Shown here: positions 34,340 to 42,188 of the stretch, in pieces
Position numbering within the stretch: the stretch's first letter is position 1
Layout of the letters: each line of letters starts with the position of its first letter
NCBI RefSeq assembly: GCF_900102075.1
Contig: NZ_FNAV01000026.1
Location: forward strand, 1-46,094
Direction: 5' to 3'
Source of the DNA: Salipiger thiooxidans
GTDB taxonomy: Bacteria; Pseudomonadota; Alphaproteobacteria; Rhodobacterales; Rhodobacteraceae
DNA length: 46,094 nucleotides
Made by a program: the position numbers and the translations under genes
Notes under the pieces: generated by a model
The model's database searches: none
The model's input: the letters and a program-made list of their open reading frames with translations, nothing else
Told to the model about the DNA's origin: nothing

Positions 34340-34981
34340 TTGCCCATCAAGAAGCGCAGCGCGGCGCTGTCGCAGAACCCCCATGCGGTCGGCGAACCGC
34401 GCGAGAAGAACCTCGAGGTGGCTATCGGCCGGCAGGTGCGCGAGCTGCGCAAGCGCCAGCGGATGACCGGCGGCGATCTGGCGGGCAAGACCGGCCTGTC
34501 GGTGGGGATGCTGTCGAAGATCGAGAACGGGGTGATCTCGCCCTCGCTCAACACCATGTCGGCGCTGGCCAACGCGCTTGGGGTGCCGCTGGTGCAGCTG
34601 TTCTCGGGCTTCGAGGAGCCGCGCGGCGCGATGCACGTCAAAGCGGGGCAGGGGGCCGAGATCGAGCGCGCGGGCACCCGTGCCGGGCATCAGTACAACC
34701 TGCTGGGCCATATCGGCTCGAACAACTCGGGCGTGGTGGTGGAACCCTACCTGCTGACGCTCACCGACGAGTCGGAGCGCTTCCCCACCTTCCAGCACGA
34801 GGGCATCGAGTTCCTCTACATCCTCGAGGGCCGGGTCAGCTATCGCCACGGCGACCAGACCTATCTTCTGGAGCCCGGCGACGCGCTGCTCTTCGATTCG
34901 GACGCGCCGCATGGCCCGGAGGACATTCTCGAGCTCCCGCTGCGGTATCTCTCGGTGATCACCTACCCGCAGGCGGCCTGA
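34340..34981 (+). CDS. XRE-family transcriptional regulator with C-terminal cupin domain
   Basis: This 213-residue protein has a helix-turn-helix domain (VRELRKRQRMTGGDLAGKTG, then LSVGMLSKIENGVISPSLNT, about residues 33-75) and a cupin sensor domain (HEGIEFLYILEGRVSYRHGD, then LLEPGDALLFDSDAPHG). The start is TTG 34340, fixed by GGAGG ten bases upstream; an in-frame ATG 30 bases earlier lies inside the preceding gene and lacks a Shine-Dalgarno. It is co-transcribed with the AmiC-like gene. It probably controls tmm-tdm, mgs and gmaS in response to a small ligand. The nearest candidate sites are the TTGGTT repeats at 32.9 kb. Confidence 0.85.
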   Translation: MPIKKRSAALSQNPHAVGEPREKNLEVAIGRQVRELRKRQRMTGGDLAGKTGLSVGMLSKIENGVISPSLNTMSALANALGVPLVQLFSGFEEPRGAMHVKAGQGAEIERAGTRAGHQYNLLGHIGSNNSGVVVEPYLLTLTDESERFPTFQHEGIEFLYILEGRVSYRHGDQTYLLEPGDALLFDSDAPHGPEDILELPLRYLSVITYPQAA

Positions 34982-35051
34982 GAGTGCTCGGTCTGCTCAA
35001 ACTCTGAGCGAAATCGGCCGACTTACCGGCGATGCGATCAACAAACGGGCA

Positions 35052-35073
35052 ATTTCCGACTGACGACGGAAAT
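35052..35073. promoter_or_regulatory. Inverted repeat upstream of mgsA
   Basis: ATTTCCG (35052-35058) and CGGAAAT (35067-35073) form a 7-bp inverted repeat with an 8-base spacer, about 105 bp before the mgsA start. It lies in the 197-bp gap after the XRE-cupin gene, which should contain the mgsABC promoter. It is a candidate operator only. Confidence 0.35.
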
Positions 35074-35178
35074 CTCCCTCCGAGGTCGAGAACTTTCTTG
35101 AAGAGAAAATAGGTTTCCCCTTAGTGATGTTTTCAGCGGCGCACCCGCGCCAAGGATCTATTCATTGCGGAGGACACC

Positions 35179-36069
35179 ATGTGTGGCATCGTTGGGCTGT
35201 TCCTGAAGAAGGATGACCTGCGCCCGAAGCTGGGCGATATGCTGACCGATATGCTCATCACCATGACCGACCGCGGCCCGGACAGCGCCGGGATCGCGAT
35301 CTATGGCGATGCGGCCGAGGGCAGCACCAAGATCACCGTGCAATCCAAGGCGCCGGAGACCGAGTTCGACGGGCTCGAGGCGGCGCTCTCCGAGACGCTC
35401 GGCGCGCCGGTGACCGCGACCGTCGTCGACACCCACGCGGTGCTGATCGTCCCCGAGGACAAGGCCTCCGACGCCATCGCCGCGCTGGAAGACCGCGGGC
35501 TGCGCATCATGGGCTCGGGCGCCTCGATGGAGATCTACAAGGAAGTGGGCCTGCCCAGGGACGTGGCCGCGCGCTTCAACCTCCGCTCCATGGGCGGCAG
35601 CCACGGCATCGGCCACACCCGCATGGCGACCGAAAGCGCCGTGACCACCATGGGCGCGCACCCGTTCTCGACCGCCGAGGACCAGTGCCTCGTGCACAAC
35701 GGCTCGCTGTCGAACCACAACCAGATGCGCCGCAAGCTTGCCAAGAAGGGCGTCTTCACCCGCTCGGAAAACGACACCGAGGTGGGCGCGGCCTACATCT
35801 CGTCGCGCATCGCCGACGGCGCGTCGCTGGGCGAGGCGCTGGAGGGCACCATCGACGATCTCGACGGGTTCTTCACCTTCGTGACCGGCACCAGGAACGG
35901 CTTCGGCGTGGTGCGCGACCCCATCGCCTGCAAGCCCGCGGTGATGGCCGAGACCGACGATTACGTCGCCTTCGCCAGCGAATATCGCGCCTTCGCCGAC
36001 CTTCCGGGGATCGAGGCCGCCCGTGTCTGGGAACCCGAACCCGCCACCGTCTACTTCTGGGAACGCTGA
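35179..36069 (+). CDS. mgsA: N-methylglutamate synthase subunit A (glutamine amidotransferase-like)
   Basis: This 296-residue protein is related to the PurF-type class II amidotransferase domain of glutamate synthase. Cys2 (MCGIVGLF) is the expected N-terminal nucleophile, and GHTRMATESAVTTMGAHPFS plus VHNGSLSNHNQMRRKL are family motifs. In the Mgs complex it acts with MgsB and MgsC to turn gamma-glutamylmethylamide or methylamine plus glutamate into N-methylglutamate. ATG 35179 follows GCGGAGGA. It is the first gene of mgsABC and is followed 3 bp later by mgsB. Confidence 0.9.
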   Translation: MCGIVGLFLKKDDLRPKLGDMLTDMLITMTDRGPDSAGIAIYGDAAEGSTKITVQSKAPETEFDGLEAALSETLGAPVTATVVDTHAVLIVPEDKASDAIAALEDRGLRIMGSGASMEIYKEVGLPRDVAARFNLRSMGGSHGIGHTRMATESAVTTMGAHPFSTAEDQCLVHNGSLSNHNQMRRKLAKKGVFTRSENDTEVGAAYISSRIADGASLGEALEGTIDDLDGFFTFVTGTRNGFGVVRDPIACKPAVMAETDDYVAFASEYRAFADLPGIEAARVWEPEPATVYFWER

Positions 36070-36072
36070 GCC

Positions 36073-36774
36073 ATGACCACCACTCTGGACAAGACCGTGC
36101 TCGACATGACCGCCACGGACCTGCGCACGGTCAACACCACGCTGCAGGCCGCCGCCAAGGCGCAGGCCAACGGCGCCTATGTCATCACCAACCCGCGCGG
36201 CAGCCACGCCATGGCCTGCGGCCTCGACGGCCCGCTGAGCGTCACAATCAAGGGCTCGACCGGCTATTATTGCGCGGGCATGAACAAGGAAGCCACCGTC
36301 ACGGTCGAAGGCTCGGCCGGCCCGGGCGTGGCCGAGAACATGATGTCGGGCACCGTCACCATCGAGGGCGACGCCTCGCAATACGCGGGCGCCACCGGCC
36401 ACGGCGGGCTGCTCAACATCAAGGGCAACGCGTCGAGCCGCTGCGGCATCTCGATGAAGGGCATCGACATCGTCGTGCACGGCAACATCGGCCACATGTC
36501 CGCCTTCATGGCGCAGAAGGGCAACCTCGTGGTGCTGGGCAATGCCGGCGACGCGCTGGGGGACAGCCTCTACGAGGCCCGGCTCTTCGTGCGCGGCGAG
36601 GTGAAATCGCTGGGTGCGGACTGCATCGAGAAGGAGATGCGGCCCGAGCACATCGAGACGCTGAAGGCGCTGCTCGAGAAGGCCGGTGCCGACGCCAAGC
36701 CCGAGGAATTCAAGCGCTACGGCTCGGCCCGCAAGCTCTACAACTTCAACATCGACCACGCTGACGCTTACTGA
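36073..36774 (+). CDS. mgsB: N-methylglutamate synthase subunit B (GXGXG / glutamate synthase C-terminal-like)
   Basis: This 233-residue protein has the repeating right-handed beta-helix pattern of the glutamate synthase GXGXG domain, visible as VEGSAGPGVAENMMSGTVTI, GDASQYAGATGHGGLLNIKG and GNIGHMSAFMAQKGNLVVLG. It likely plays a structural role linking the amidotransferase and FMN subunits. It is separated from mgsA by 3 bp and from mgsC by 10 bp. In ordinary glutamate synthase this is one domain of a single chain; here it is a separate protein, as known for Mgs. Confidence 0.9.
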   Translation: MTTTLDKTVLDMTATDLRTVNTTLQAAAKAQANGAYVITNPRGSHAMACGLDGPLSVTIKGSTGYYCAGMNKEATVTVEGSAGPGVAENMMSGTVTIEGDASQYAGATGHGGLLNIKGNASSRCGISMKGIDIVVHGNIGHMSAFMAQKGNLVVLGNAGDALGDSLYEARLFVRGEVKSLGADCIEKEMRPEHIETLKALLEKAGADAKPEEFKRYGSARKLYNFNIDHADAY

Positions 36775-36784
36775 GGGCCGCGAC

Positions 36785-38110
36785 ATGGACAAGACACCGC
36801 AAACCGAGCCGCGCCAGAGCTGGACGTTTTCGAACTCGATCAACTCCGAGATCCGCCGGGCGGCGGCCACGGGCATCTACGACATCCGCGGTGGCGGGGC
36901 GAAGCGGCGGGTGCCGCATTTCGACGACCTGCTGTTCCTCGGCGCCTCGATGTCGCGCTACCCGCTCGAGGGCTACCGCGAGAAATGCGAGACCAGCGTG
37001 ACCCTCGGCACCCGCTTCGCGAAGAAGCCCATTGAGCTGAAGATCCCGGTGACCATCGCCGGCATGTCCTTCGGCGCGCTTTCGGGCCACGCCAAGGAAG
37101 CGCTGGGACGCGGCGCCACCATGGCCGGCACCTCGACCACCACCGGTGACGGCGGCATGACCGAGGAAGAGCGCGGCCACTCCGAGAAGCTGGTCTACCA
37201 GTACCTGCCCAGCCGCTACGGCATGAACCCCGACGACCTGCGCCGCGCCGATGCGATCGAGGTCGTGGTGGGGCAGGGCGCCAAGCCCGGCGGCGGCGGC
37301 ATGCTGCTCGGCCAGAAGATCACCGAGCGCGTCGCCGGGATGCGCGACCTGCCGGTGGGCATCGACCAGCGCTCGGCCTGCCGTCACCCGGACTGGACCG
37401 GCCCCGACGATCTCGAGATCAAGATCCTCGAACTGCGCGAGATCACCAACTGGGAAAAGCCGATCTACATCAAGATCGGCGGCGCGCGCCCCTACTACGA
37501 CACCGCGCTGGCGGTGAAGGCCGGGGCCGACGTTGTCGTCCTCGACGGCATGCAGGGCGGCACCGCCGCGACGCAGGACGTGTTCATCGAACACGTGGGC
37601 CAGCCGACGCTGGCCTGCATCCGCCCCGCCGTGCAGGCGCTTCAGGACCTGGGGATGCACCGCGAGGTGCAGCTCGTGGTCTCCGGCGGCATCCGCACCG
37701 GGGCCGACGTGGCCAAGGCGCTGGCGCTCGGCGCCGACGCGGTGGCCATCGGCACGGCGGCGCTGATTGCGCTCGGCGACAACGATCCCAGGTGGGAAGC
37801 CGAGTACCAGAAGCTCGGCACCACCACCGGCGCCTATGACGACTGGCACGAGGGCCGCGATCCGGCGGGCATCACCACGCAGGATCCCGAGCTGATGCAG
37901 CGCCTCGATCCGGTGGCTGCGGGCCGTCGCCTGCGCAACTACCTCAGCGTGCTGACGCTGGAATGCCAGACCATCGCACGCGCCTGCGGGCACAACCACG
38001 TGCACAATCTCGAACCCGAGGATCTGTGCGCACTGACCATGGAGGCCGCCGCCATGGCCCAGGTGCCGCTTGCAGGGACCAACTGGTACCCCGGCAAGCC
38101 CGGCTTCTAA
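36785..38110 (+). CDS. mgsC: N-methylglutamate synthase subunit C (FMN glutamate-synthase-like)
   Basis: This 441-residue protein corresponds to the FMN-binding synthase domain of GltB. It has IPVTIAGMSFGALSGHAKEA, the TSTTTGDGGMTEEER loop, GQGAKPGGGGMLLG, IGGARPYYDTALAVKAGADV and VSGGIRTGADVAKALALGAD, which form the flavin-binding barrel. It carries the synthase site where methylamine is joined to form N-methylglutamate. ATG 36785 was chosen because upstream codons overlap mgsB and look non-coding. A strong hairpin follows before gmaS. Confidence 0.9.
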   Translation: MDKTPQTEPRQSWTFSNSINSEIRRAAATGIYDIRGGGAKRRVPHFDDLLFLGASMSRYPLEGYREKCETSVTLGTRFAKKPIELKIPVTIAGMSFGALSGHAKEALGRGATMAGTSTTTGDGGMTEEERGHSEKLVYQYLPSRYGMNPDDLRRADAIEVVVGQGAKPGGGGMLLGQKITERVAGMRDLPVGIDQRSACRHPDWTGPDDLEIKILELREITNWEKPIYIKIGGARPYYDTALAVKAGADVVVLDGMQGGTAATQDVFIEHVGQPTLACIRPAVQALQDLGMHREVQLVVSGGIRTGADVAKALALGADAVAIGTAALIALGDNDPRWEAEYQKLGTTTGAYDDWHEGRDPAGITTQDPELMQRLDPVAAGRRLRNYLSVLTLECQTIARACGHNHVHNLEPEDLCALTMEAAAMAQVPLAGTNWYPGKPGF

Positions 38111-38118
38111 GCCGGATC

Positions 38119-38145
38119 GAGAGAGGGGCCCGCGGCCCCTCTCTC
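38119..38145 (+). terminator. 12-bp hairpin between mgsC and gmaS
   Basis: GAGAGAGGGGCC (38119-38130) pairs perfectly with 38134-38145 across a CGC loop. It lies in the 66-bp gap between mgsC and gmaS. No T-run follows, so it may attenuate rather than stop transcription, or protect the upstream mRNA 3' end. Confidence 0.6.
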
Positions 38146-38176
38146 TCCATCGGGACATGCAACAGGGAACACAAAG

Positions 38177-39493
38177 ATGAGCAAACTCGCAAAATTCGCC
38201 GAGGACAACGGCGTCAAGTATTTCATGATCTCCTACACGGATCTTTTCGGGGGCCAGCGCGCCAAGCTGGTGCCCGCCGCCGCCATCGCCGACATGGAAG
38301 AGGACGGGGCGGGCTTTGCCGGCTTCGCCACCTGGCTCGACCTGACCCCGGCGCACCCCGACATGCTGGCGGTGCCCGACGAGAACGCGGTGATCCAGCT
38401 GCCGTGGAAACCCGAGGTCGCCTGGGTGCCCGCCGACTGCATCATGGAAGGCGAACCGGTCGAGCAGGCCCCGCGCAACGTGCTCAAGAAGCTGATCGCC
38501 GAGGCCGCCGAGGCCGGGCTGCGGGTCAAGACCGGCATCGAGGCCGAGTTCTTCCTGCTGACCCCCGAGGGGGATGCGATCTCGGACCCGTTCGATACCG
38601 CCGAAAAGCCGTGCTACGACCAGCAGGCGGTGATGCGCCGCTACGACGTGGTCGCCGAGATCTGCGACTACATGCTCGAGCTGGGCTGGGGCCCGTACCA
38701 GAACGACCACGAGGACGCCAACGGCCAGTTCGAGATGAACTGGGATTTCGACGACGCCCTCGTCACCGCCGACCGCCACAGCTTCTTCAAGTTCATGGTC
38801 AAGTCGATCGCCGAGAAGCACGGGCTGCGCGCCACCTTCATGCCCAAGCCGATCCAGGGCCTGACCGGCAACGGCTGCCACGCCCATATCTCGGTCTGGG
38901 ATCTCGACGGCAAGACCAACGCCTTTGCGGGCAACGCCGGGGGCCAGATCGGCGAGGTCGGGCTTTCCGAGCAGGGGGGCTACTTCCTTGGCGGCATCAT
39001 GAAGCACGCCGAGGCGCTGGCGGCGATCACCAACCCCACGGTGAACAGCTACAAGCGCATCAACGCGCCGCGTACCATGTCGGGCGCGACCTGGGCGCCG
39101 AACACCGTGACCTGGACCGGCAACAACCGCACCCACATGGTCCGCGTTCCCGGCCCCGGCCGGTTCGAGCTGCGCCTGCCGGACGGCGCGGTGAACCCCT
39201 ACCTGCTGCAGGCGGTGATCATCGCGGCGGGTCTCTCTGGCATCCGCTCGAAGGCCGACCCGGGCAAGCGCTACGACATCGACATGTATGCCGAGGGTCA
39301 CACCGTGAAGGACGCGCCGCGCCTGCCTTTGAACATGCTCGACGCCATCCGCGCCTATGACGCGGACCCCGAGCTCAAGGCCATGCTGGGCAACGATTTC
39401 TCGGCGTCCTACATCAAGATGAAGCACCAGGAATGGAACTCCTTCGTGTCGCATTTCTCGAACTGGGAAAAGCAGCACACGCTGGACATCTGA
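38177..39493 (+). CDS. gmaS: Gamma-glutamylmethylamide synthetase (glutamine synthetase-like)
   Basis: This 438-residue protein is a glutamine-synthetase superfamily member that ligates methylamine to glutamate with ATP. Metal and substrate motifs are present: KTGIEAEFFLL, HEDANGQFEMNWDFDDAL, GNGCHAHISVWD, NSYKRINAPRT and RVPGPGRFELRLPDGAVNPY. The MSYTDLFGGQRAKLVP-like opening is characteristic of GmaS from methylamine-using bacteria. It feeds gamma-glutamylmethylamide to MgsABC, encoded just upstream. A bidirectional terminator-like hairpin follows the stop codon. Confidence 0.92.
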   Translation: MSKLAKFAEDNGVKYFMISYTDLFGGQRAKLVPAAAIADMEEDGAGFAGFATWLDLTPAHPDMLAVPDENAVIQLPWKPEVAWVPADCIMEGEPVEQAPRNVLKKLIAEAAEAGLRVKTGIEAEFFLLTPEGDAISDPFDTAEKPCYDQQAVMRRYDVVAEICDYMLELGWGPYQNDHEDANGQFEMNWDFDDALVTADRHSFFKFMVKSIAEKHGLRATFMPKPIQGLTGNGCHAHISVWDLDGKTNAFAGNAGGQIGEVGLSEQGGYFLGGIMKHAEALAAITNPTVNSYKRINAPRTMSGATWAPNTVTWTGNNRTHMVRVPGPGRFELRLPDGAVNPYLLQAVIIAAGLSGIRSKADPGKRYDIDMYAEGHTVKDAPRLPLNMLDAIRAYDADPELKAMLGNDFSASYIKMKHQEWNSFVSHFSNWEKQHTLDI

Positions 39494-39559
39494 CCTGCGG
39501 GGCGCGTGTCGCGCCTCTGGTCCCGGTCGCGATCCGGGGCCTTGCAAGCCATCAGCCAG

Positions 39560-39586
39560 AACGCCCCGGATCAGCTCCGGGGCGTT
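39560..39586. terminator. Bidirectional terminator between gmaS and the GlxA-like gene
   Basis: AACGCCCCGGA (39560-39570) pairs with TCCGGGGCGTT (39576-39586) across a 5-base loop, and TT follows on the plus strand. It lies between convergent genes and overlaps the last codons of the minus-strand regulator. Confidence 0.7.
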
Positions 39587-40527
39587 TGCGTGTCCGACTG
39601 CCGCAGCCGTGACGGCTCGTGGCCGTAGAGACGCCGGAACGCGTCGGAGAAATGCGAGGGCGTCGAGAAGCCCGTCATCTGCGCGATCTCCGAGAGCGGC
39701 AGCCGGGTCGAACCAATGAGCTCGCGCCCCGTCTCCAGCCTCAGCCGGCGGTATTCCTCCATCACCGAGCGCCCCAGCGCGGCGCGAAACTGGCGCTGGA
39801 GCTGGCGCACCGACAGCCCGCTCAGGCTCGCGATCTGCTCTTGGTCGAGCGGGTCGGCGATGTGGCTCTCCATCAGCTCGAGCGCGCCCTCGACCGCCAG
39901 AGGCAGCGCGCCGTAACGGGCGGCGATGGAGACCCTTTGCGGTGCCTCGGCGCCCCGGATCTCGGTCTGAATGAACCAGTCCGAGATGCGCTCGGCGAAG
40001 CGGTTGCCGAAGTCCCGCGCAATGATCGCGTGCATCATGTCGAGCGGCGCCGAGCCCCCGGCGCAGGTGTAGCGGTCACGGTCAATGACGAAGAGCCTGC
40101 GCTCCAGCAGCCACGTCCCCGGCATGGCGTCGAAATCGCCGTAGTGGTGCCAGTGCACGGTGAAGCGGCGGTCGCGCAGCAGCCCCGCCCGCGCCAGGAT
40201 CACCGCCCCGCCCGAGATGCCGCCAAGCGCCACGCCGTTGCGATCCGCCTGCCGCAGCCACGCCATGAGTGCGGGGTCCGAAACCCGGGCCGGATCGCCC
40301 CCCGCCACCACGAAGACGAGATCGAAGAGCGGCACCGCGTCGCGGAAATACCGCGTCTCGAAGGCCGCCCCGACCGAGGACAGGGCGCGCGTTCCGGTGT
40401 TCGACAGAAGCGTGATGTCATAGGCGAGGTCGGGTGAAAACTGGTTCGCGGCGCGCAGCGGTTCCAGCGCCGCGGCGGTCGAGAGCAGCGCGTATCCGTC
40501 GACCAGAAGAAAGGCGATTCGACGCAT
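39571..40527 (-). CDS. GlxA/AraC-family transcriptional regulator
   Basis: This 318-residue protein has an N-terminal DJ-1/PfpI amidotransferase-like sensor domain (IAFLLVDGYALLSTAAALEP to about residue 170), in which the usual Cys nucleophile region reads GGISGGAVIL, so it is probably non-catalytic. The C-terminal domain has two AraC helix-turn-helix motifs (QIASLSGLSVRQLQRQFRAA and LSEIAQMTGFSTPSHFSDAF). Relatives such as GbdR respond to methylated amines like betaine. It is divergent from mgdA over 119 bp and probably activates the mgd operon (inference from position). Confidence 0.85.
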   Translation of the reverse strand: MRRIAFLLVDGYALLSTAAALEPLRAANQFSPDLAYDITLLSNTGTRALSSVGAAFETRYFRDAVPLFDLVFVVAGGDPARVSDPALMAWLRQADRNGVALGGISGGAVILARAGLLRDRRFTVHWHHYGDFDAMPGTWLLERRLFVIDRDRYTCAGGSAPLDMMHAIIARDFGNRFAERISDWFIQTEIRGAEAPQRVSIAARYGALPLAVEGALELMESHIADPLDQEQIASLSGLSVRQLQRQFRAALGRSVMEEYRRLRLETGRELIGSTRLPLSEIAQMTGFSTPSHFSDAFRRLYGHEPSRLRQSDTQTPRS

Positions 40528-40646
40528 CCGCGCCCCCTGTCCCGGAAATCGAAGTCATGTCCCATTCTCAACAGAATACGTCCCTATTCAAGAGGATCAC
40601 TGCAAATAACGCCGATACAACAAGGAGGTCCGAAGGAGAGGCCCGT

Positions 40647-41897
40647 ATGACATTCTCAGGTTTCAAAGTCGTCAAAGAGGCGCTGACCGGCTACAGGGGA
40701 TGGGGTCCCCTGTGGCGCAACCCGACCCCGAAACCGGCCTATGACGTGGTGATCGTCGGCGGCGGCGGGCACGGGCTCGCGACGGCCTACTACCTCGCCA
40801 AGCGCTACAACCTGCGCAACGTGGCGGTGCTCGAGAAGGGCTGGATCGGGTCGGGCAACGCCGGGCGCAACACCACCATTATCCGCTCGAACTACCTGCT
40901 GCCGGGCAACCAGCCGTTCTACGAGCTGTCGATGCAGCTGTGGGAGAACCTCGAGCAGGAGACCAACTTCAACTCGATGGTCAGCCAGCGCGGGATCATC
41001 AACCTTTTCCATTCGGACGGCCAGCGCGACGCCTATCGCCGGCGCGGCAACGCCATGATGATCTCGGGCGCGGGGGCGCGGCTGCTGGGCCCGGGCGAGC
41101 TGCGCGAGATGGTGCCCTTCCTCAACTTCGACAATGCGCGCTTCCCGATCAAGGGCGGGCTGATGCAGGAACGTGCAGGCACCGCGCGCCACGATGGCGT
41201 GGTCTGGGGCTATGCCCGCGGCGCCGACAAGCTTGGCGTCGACATCATCCAGAACTGCGAGGTCACCGGCTTCCGCATCGAGGACGGCAAGATGCTCGGG
41301 GTCGAGACCTCGCGCGGGTACATCGGCGCGGGCAAGGTCGGCGTCTCGGTCGCGGGCAGCTCGGGCCGGGTGATGGCCTATGCGAACCGCCGCCTCCCGA
41401 TCGAGAGCCACGCGCTGCAGGCCTTCGTCTCGGAGGGGCTGAAGCCCGTCGTCCCGGGGGTCATCACCTTCGGCGCGGGGCACTTCTACATCAGCCAGTC
41501 CGACAAGGGCGGGCTGGTCTTCGGTGGCGACATCGACGGCTACAACTCCTACGCGCAGCGCGGCGGCCTGCCGGTGATCGAGGACGTGCTCGAAGGCGGC
41601 ATGGCCCTGATGCCGATGATCGGGCGTGCGCGCCTTCTGCGCGCCTGGGGCGGGCTGGTCGACATGTCGATGGACGGCTCCCCGATCATCGACCGCACCG
41701 ACATCGACGGGCTCTACTTCAACGGCGCGTGGAACTACGGCGGCTTCAAGGCGACCCCCGCCGCGGGGCTCACCTTTGCCCACCTGCTGGCCACCGACAC
41801 GCCGCACGACACCGCGACCGCGTTCCGCTTCGACCGGTTCAACCGCGGTTACGTCATCGATGAAAAGGGCGTCGGCGCCCAACCCAACCTGCACTGA
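40647..41897 (+). CDS. mgdA: N-methylglutamate dehydrogenase subunit A (sarcosine oxidase beta-like)
   Basis: This 416-residue flavoprotein has a FAD motif GGGGHG (38-43) followed by WIGSGNAGRNTTIIRSNYLL and a C-terminal NGAWNYGGFKATPAAG that closes the FAD site. RHDGVVWGY (His182) aligns with the region that binds FMN covalently in sarcosine oxidase beta subunits. It oxidises N-methylglutamate to the imine that is hydrolysed to glutamate, with the methyl group passed to MgdC. ATG 40647 follows AAGGAGAG; the frame is open upstream into the divergent gene but that is not coding. It starts the mgdABCD operon. Confidence 0.88.
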   Translation: MTFSGFKVVKEALTGYRGWGPLWRNPTPKPAYDVVIVGGGGHGLATAYYLAKRYNLRNVAVLEKGWIGSGNAGRNTTIIRSNYLLPGNQPFYELSMQLWENLEQETNFNSMVSQRGIINLFHSDGQRDAYRRRGNAMMISGAGARLLGPGELREMVPFLNFDNARFPIKGGLMQERAGTARHDGVVWGYARGADKLGVDIIQNCEVTGFRIEDGKMLGVETSRGYIGAGKVGVSVAGSSGRVMAYANRRLPIESHALQAFVSEGLKPVVPGVITFGAGHFYISQSDKGGLVFGGDIDGYNSYAQRGGLPVIEDVLEGGMALMPMIGRARLLRAWGGLVDMSMDGSPIIDRTDIDGLYFNGAWNYGGFKATPAAGLTFAHLLATDTPHDTATAFRFDRFNRGYVIDEKGVGAQPNLH

Positions 41898-41906
41898 GGC
41901 CACGAC

Positions 41907-42188
41907 ATGCTGATCCCTCATCCCCTTCTCGGCCTTCGCGACGCGCAGGAGTTCACCTACCTCGGCGACGCCGCGCTGATGAACCGCCCCGACCCGGACG
42001 CTCCCGGTGCCGAGGCCGCGTTCTGCGACTACGTCTTCCTGCGCGACAACCCGGCGGGCGTGCACCGCGAGCTGTGGTACCACGAACAGGGGGACCGCTC
42101 GTGGCTTGTCGTCACACGCAATACCCTCACCCACGAGATCCTCGGCGCCGAGCTGGCCTCGGACGTGAAAGCGGGAGCCGCGCAATGA
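41907..42188 (+). CDS. mgdB: N-methylglutamate dehydrogenase subunit B (sarcosine oxidase delta-like)
   Basis: This 93-residue protein keeps the SoxD framework (GLRDAQEFTYLGDAALMNRP, DYVFLRDNPAGVHRELWYHE, FLVVTRNT-like segment). The N-terminal CPxCG zinc motif of sarcosine oxidase delta is replaced by HPLLG, so the zinc finger is probably not formed in the usual way. It is a small structural subunit. It overlaps mgdC by ATGA. Confidence 0.85.
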   Translation: MLIPHPLLGLRDAQEFTYLGDAALMNRPDPDAPGAEAAFCDYVFLRDNPAGVHRELWYHEQGDRSWLVVTRNTLTHEILGAELASDVKAGAAQ

